Shown here one piece after another: positions 59,411-64,000 of a stretch of 64,000 nucleotides of DNA. The DNA comes from Amaurobius ferox. Its lineage: Eukaryota > Arthropoda > Arachnida > Araneae > Amaurobiidae. The stretch is taken from the NCBI GenBank assembly GCA_951213105.1, contig OX578138.1, positions 66,922,037 through 66,986,036 of the forward strand, read 5' to 3'. Within the stretch, counting starts at the first letter, position 1. Each line of letters opens with the position of its first letter. A program made the position numbers and the translations under genes. Under the pieces are notes generated by a model that saw only the letters and a list, made by a program, of their open reading frames with translations, made no database searches and had not been told where the DNA came from.

Positions 59411-60244
59411 TACAAGGTGTCCCAAATAAGTGGGCAATTTAAATTGCAGAAATGTTGAAAGTAAGGTAGGAAGTAAGACTGCGTTAATGAAATAGTCATC
59501 CCATTAATTTTCAAAAAGTTACACTTTTTAAATTTTTATACGACCCCCTTAGACAAATTTGGTCAATCAGAAAATTTTTATTTTTAATGCAGCAAGATCA
59601 TTAAAAAAAAAAGTATATTTGTATCCTTAAAATCAACTGAATTTTGATAAAGGAATAAATCTGACTTATGCCACTTTTCCGTACCATGTGAAAGGCTGTT
59701 TCATCAGTGAAAATAGGGATCATAAACAAATTGACGATGGAAATTATTTAGATCAAAAATACGTTAATATGTGTCAAATTTTTTTTTATCACAAATGCAT
59801 CTAAATAAAGCCTTACGCAGACAGAGATCATATAAAGCAGTGGTACTCACTATGCGGTTGAGCATCCTATGTATTATCATCCAGTTTTATCTTTTTTGTG
59901 ATATGTCACAAATTTACATTTCTAATTTGATATAGGGTCCCCATTCACAATGTTCAATTTTCAATTAAATATAACTCGCTCAATTTTAAAGATACGGATA
60001 TGCGGGTTCTTTTTAATGATTTTGTTGCATTAAAAATAAAAAATTTCTGATTGACCAAATTTATCTAAGGGGGTCGTATAAAAATTTAAAAAGTGTAACT
60101 TTTTGAAAATAAATAGAAGGACTATTTCATTAACGCAGTCTTATTTCCTACCTTACTTTCAACATTTTTGCAATTTACATTGCCCATTTATCTCCAACAG
60201 GTAAAGAATTAAAGCTTGTTTCAGTCTTTTTGGGACACCCTGTA
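59411..60244. mobile_element. MITE-like element with long inverted repeats and TA target duplication
   Basis: 834 bp flanked by TA at 59409-59410 and 60245-60246. Left end tacaaggtgtcccaaataag; right end on the other strand tacagggtgtcccaaaaaga. The arms then share about 190 bp (ttgaaagtaaggtaggaa, gcgttaatgaaatagtc, gtcaatcagaaa) as inverted repeats, but the left arm lacks about 45 nt present in the right arm. No transposase frame. The gggtgtccc-type ends and TA duplication suggest a Tc1/mariner-superfamily derivative. Confidence 0.85.
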
Positions 60245-60246
60245 TA

Positions 60247-60574
60247 TGGCGAGAACACTGTGATGGGTGCTTAAAGCACGACTTTCAAATTTCAATGGAT
60301 CAGTACGTTTCAAGTACCCTTGAATAAGAATCAACAGTATTTTCAGTAAAGTCTGTGTGTCAGTCTGACGGTGCTTCTAGTTGTGAGTCTCTGACCACAA
60401 GAGCTGTCAAATAAATTAAGCAAATCGAATGAGATTTTGTACGACTATTGCAATCGATAAATCGGAAATCCGTGAAGCTTTTAAAAATATTTTTAAATTC
60501 GAGAATGTAGTTGTTAAACAAGTTTTAAAATTTCCTGAACCTATTTCTAACACTTTTCGAAGGAAAAAGGCGTG

Positions 60575-60614
<40 letters not shown>

Positions 60615-60660
60615 TGTAGACACGATATCTCAAAAATGAATGCACCTACTATTATCAAAT
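60247..60660 (+). mobile_element. Family A-like head remnant with (TG)n
   Basis: 'ggcgagaacactgtgatggg', 'cagtacgtttcaagtaccct', 'aataagaatcaac', 'cacaagagctgtcaaata' and a TG tract at about 60575-60613, laid out as in other family A heads. Ends unclear. Confidence 0.4.
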
Positions 60661-60922
60661 TTTATGTATATATATAATATCGAAAAAATTAGAAGCAGAG
60701 AGAGAGAGAGAGAGTATTTAGTAATTCTCATGTTTCGAACTTAAGCCATTTAAATTTTAAAATTTTGATAACATTATTTCCAATGAGAAACTAACAATAA
60801 TTTGCAGAACAAAGATGGTATTATATATTAGCAGATATGGGGGGGGGCATTACTGGCAATTAGAATGTCAGCATGGATGTTGATGATAGCAAAATAGTTT
60901 GCATTGACATAAATAAATCAAT

Positions 60923-61084
60923 GTCCTGCTGAGAGGTTGGTGGTAGGGGAAGGAGGATGCTCGTCCCTGTGGATGCCTCCCCCACTGGGTTCCGGTCTAA
61001 ATTGGGTGGTACTTCCCGGCCGTCCAAACAGTTACCTTACACCTTTCTGGTAGGTCGGACGGTCTGGGTCTTACCAACAACAAG
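60923..61084 (+). mobile_element. SINE, first family, 5'-truncated, with 12-bp TSD
   Basis: Begins at 'gtcctgctgagaggttggtgg' (split here as the element start) and contains only the 3' half of the family: 'taggggaaggagga', 'gggttccggtctaaatt', 'cggacggtctgggtctta' and a caacaacaag tail. Flanked by aaataaatcaat at 60911-60922 and 61085-61096. 5' truncation with target duplication is the signature of LINE-type target-primed insertion. Confidence 0.9.
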
Positions 61085-61207
61085 AAATAAATCAATAGCA
61101 CCCATAGTCTCAATTAAGTTGCTAACAACTTGAGTATATTTTGAAACAAGTTAACGAAACATATTAGAAGAATTACTTGGGTACGAAAACTGAAAAATAT
61201 ACATGTT

Positions 61208-61560
61208 ATTTTTACTGTTCCTAACATACATTGTAATGTAAATGAAAAGTATTGTAATAGGTCCAAAAATCCATCTACTGAATTTTGATGCATCTACATA
61301 TTTCGCATAAGAGTAAGAATTATACGATATTTTCAATCATATTTGTGTGTTTTTCTGTATCTGTTTATGGGCGCGATGTAGTTCGAACAAAAAGTAATAA
61401 AATCGTGTAAAATTTGGTATGATTCTTTCAATTGGTGAAAGTCCGAGGCCCGTTTTGTTTTTCGGAATGAGCGAGTCAATAAAAATGCCTTAATTTTTCG
61501 AGCATTTAAATTTTTTGGAAATCGAAATAACTCTAAAAATATCATCACACGTGCAAATGT
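61208..61560 (+). mobile_element. Family A-like head, divergent
   Basis: 'tttttactgttcctaacata', 'gaaaagtattgtaataggtc', 'gatgcatctacatatttcgc', then 'tttgtgtgtttttctgtatc' parallel the family A layout. Ends unclear. Confidence 0.4.
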
Positions 61561-61587
61561 TACGAAATAGATATTTATTATGTTATT

Positions 61588-61858
61588 ACTTTCCTTATAT
61601 ACATAGCATAATATATGGAAAAAATATTGTGACGGTGTAGAAAATTCGAATTCGAGTTTTTGACGGGTAAGCACGTTTCAAGCAACCCTGAATATGAATC
61701 GATCATTTTTGAGTTTATGTCTATGTGTGTATGTGTGTGTGTGTGTGCTTTTGAACCTGTGGAGACGATATCTCACGAACAGATGGAGCGTTTTGAATAA
61801 AATTTAGTACAGAAATTACAATCACTCAGTACTGGAAGCCTATTGATTTTAAACAGTG
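61588..61858 (+). mobile_element. Family A element, head only
   Basis: actttccttatatacatagc head, 'attgtgacggtgtagaaaat', 'attcgaattcgag', 'gcacgtttcaagcaaccctg', a TG tract, 'gagacgatatctcacgaac' and 'actggaagcctattgatttt'. It stops abruptly at about 61858; the distal two-thirds are absent. Confidence 0.75.
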
Positions 61859-62199
61859 GGGGATTTTTTTTTTCAGGTGGAAGATTTTTTTCCCCTTTAG
61901 TCCTGCATCCCTGATTATATGAAAACACGTCAGCTTAGATATTGATTAGAAGTCGGAAATAAGGGAATCTTCATTATGGGACAAAAATCAGATGGATTGA
62001 AGTTGGAAAGTGTAAGTCTTTAAAAGTATTAGGAAGGTACAGGTCAAAATCTCGAACTTGAGGAGGAAGACGCGATTTGAAGTTCCGCCACTGTACTTAT
62101 CTCAGATATTTGGCTTACTACTTTTAATGTCAAACAATATTTTATCCCCAAAAGTCCACAACAAACTCCTGCATAACACCGCAATATCCTTTTCCAGCA
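61859..62199. other. Non-coding sequence
   Basis: Nothing recognised. Confidence 0.4.
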
Positions 62200-62560
62200 A
62201 CTTATAGGTCGTTGGCTCTGATCGCAACGAAGAAACGCAACAAAGAAAGAAACCCAAAGAAGAGCGAGTTGACGGATTGCCGGAACAAATACTTGGAACG
62301 TTTAACCTTTTCTTAACAATTAAACATCGGAAGAAATTAAAAATCCCGTCCCATCAAGTGTGAACTATTTCTTTTGTGGGGCTCCTGACAGAGGATTGGC
62401 GCGAAGCGTAACGCTCGATGGAACGTCTATGGTGTTACAAAGGCGACGATGCACGGCCGAGATCGAACGGAGATTGCGAGATGTTGCCAATTTGCGAAAG
62501 CAAAATGATGAATATCGGTTTTTCCGATTTCCTTTTTTTTTTGTGGCATTGGTTTAAAGG
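62200..62560. promoter_or_regulatory. GC-elevated unique island in the 3' flank
   Basis: About 360 bp of mixed composition and no repeat match, with a 65-codon frame (62360-62557) rich in Arg that has no recognised domain. Candidate distal regulatory element or fragment of an unrecognised gene. Confidence 0.25.
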
Positions 62561-62654
62561 TCACACCAGAAGAAACGTAATGCAAATCTAGTTAAATTCT
62601 TTGCGTATGAATTATAGGGGGAGGCTAGGGGAACAGTTGCCCTTGCTGAATTTT

Positions 62655-62790
62655 TCTCTTTCCTACCATGAAATTATATAAAAGCTGGAAAGTATTGTGA
62701 TTGTGATCAAGTCAAAATTCGAACTCTGATTTTGATGAATTTGCGTGTTTTAAGCATCAACAATTGGAATTGGATAACAATCGGAGTAAT
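62655..62790 (+). mobile_element. Family A-like head, strongly decayed
   Basis: 'ctctttcctaccatgaaatt', 'ctggaaagtattgtgattgt', 'caaaattcgaactctgattt', 'tttaagcatcaacaattgga' follow the family A order. Nothing beyond. Confidence 0.45.
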
Positions 62791-64000
62791 CAAAAATTGG
62801 ATAAGAATGGTTAAAAATCAACAATTTTTCAATGACGTCTCCGGAACAGTTACTGAGTTAAAAGAAATAAATATAAAAATAATAGTTAAATAATTATTGA
62901 TTATGTAATTTTTTGTATAAAAGCGGATAACATCATTAAGGGTGATAAAACCCACCGTACCAGAAATATTGAATATTGTCAATCGAAGAAGAAGAAAAAG
63001 TTAACTATGCACGCAAGTGAATAAATACTTTAAAAATATTTTGCGCCTATCATAATTTATTAGGTGATGGTGGTGGCGATGGGGAGGGGGGAGTCGCAGA
63101 CATTTTTAAAGATATAAGAAATTTTACTTCCCCAAAGGAAGTGCGATGTCTGTCGAAAGGTTAAATAATAAACAAAAAAAATAAATTTCATAGGAATTGT
63201 ATTTTTGACTGGACTGTATCCATTACGGCCTTCGGGCTTAAAGACTACGGGAATTATTGATATTTTCAATTTCTTACGTCATCTGCTTTATTTACGCAAA
63301 GATATTTCAAGCCAATTGTTGAATCATGATAAATATATTACAGGTAGATCTTCAAAATCCATTTTACCGCTTTCATTTTGGCATATATTGACCCAATTTC
63401 ATATTTTTTTGTAAATTTGTTAACAAACTGGACCAGGGCGTTTTATTCTTCAGATCTGCCTGTTAAGATAATTTTGCATAGCAAGAACAGAGATTCTTAT
63501 ACATTGCTTTAGGCGAATTAAATTAAATATTTTAGCAGAATGATTTGAATAACAATGCCATTCAGAATACATACAGAAATATTCATATTTGAAATCATGA
63601 GCAGCACAGAAAATCAGAAGACAGAAAATCAAAAAATGGAGTAAGAAAAAAAAAGTTAAGTTTTATTAGAATGCGAAGATATGTACCCATATATTTGACA
63701 AACTACAGAAAAGCGCTAATCTTCTATTTTCGGATGCGACTAAATGAGAATCAGATTACCTAAAATATGCATATTCCGATGTGATTAAAAATAAATAAAT
63801 AAACACATTTGAAAGCCTTCTCCTAAGAATTTGGTTCACAGATCGTTAGAAAGAAAGTTTATGGTCTTTCCAATGATGTTAAGATGGAAACTCTGTGATA
63901 ATATATCTCGGCGCTAAGGAACCGATTTGTGTGAAAACCATTCAGTGTCTTTTTTCAGCATAAAATAACTAAACCTCTAATTCGAGTTAAAAAAAAATCT
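62791..64000. other. AT-rich non-coding sequence to the window end
   Basis: No gene or recognised repeat. Confidence 0.4.

Overview
This is a eukaryotic nuclear window from an AT-rich arthropod genome, most likely a spider. It has one recognisable host gene, long introns with consensus splice sites, and a dense load of decayed transposable elements. The spider call is an inference from the mix of Penelope-like, Tc1-like, DUF4817-type and tRNA-SINE elements together with intron size; it has not been checked against a database.

The host gene is a basonuclin/disco-type zinc-finger transcription factor on the + strand. Three exons are visible: 26778-27013, 41820-42148 and 43280-46094. They join in frame (intron phases 0 and 2) and encode the C-terminal 1126 residues. 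The first visible exon begins inside a codon, so at least one upstream exon is missing; I did not find it in the 26.8 kb to the left. Exon 3 carries three pairs of C2H2 zinc fingers, the hallmark of basonuclins, plus Ser/His-rich linkers and basic nuclear-localisation-like stretches. A 3' UTR with a perfect 15-bp hairpin and a good poly(A) signal at 46911-46916 follows. A cluster of ACGTCA/TGACGT (CRE-like) motifs sits just upstream of exon 2.

Region by region: 1-26.8 kb is upstream intron or 5' flank. It holds GC-elevated unique islands (candidate enhancers), a 1.1-kb tandem duplication, a 136-bp tandem repeat, a complete SINE with target-site duplications, an inverted pair of ~1-kb elements of an unclassified dispersed family (called family A here), foldback elements, a 76-bp array, and a dead Tc1-like transposase. 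The 14.8-kb intron 27.0-41.8 kb holds a family A relative, two complete SINEs of one family with 13-14 bp target-site duplications, a 12 x 44-bp minisatellite, and several candidate regulatory islands. 47-64 kb is 3' flank and is mostly repeats: family B and C elements, a 2.8-kb extremely AT-rich block, a DUF4817 transposon fragment, and a degenerate Penelope-like element. In that element, a piece of the linker between reverse transcriptase and GIY-YIG endonuclease has been amplified about 18 times as a 114-bp (38-codon) unit. After it come more family A copies, a long-TIR MITE and a 5'-truncated SINE.

The most unusual items are the amplified linker inside the Penelope-like element (with a five-unit higher-order repeat), and family A, which has a terminal hairpin, an internal palindrome built of TCGCCAA/TTGGCGA, and ends embedded in A/T runs. 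No bona fide tRNA, rRNA or CRISPR array was found.
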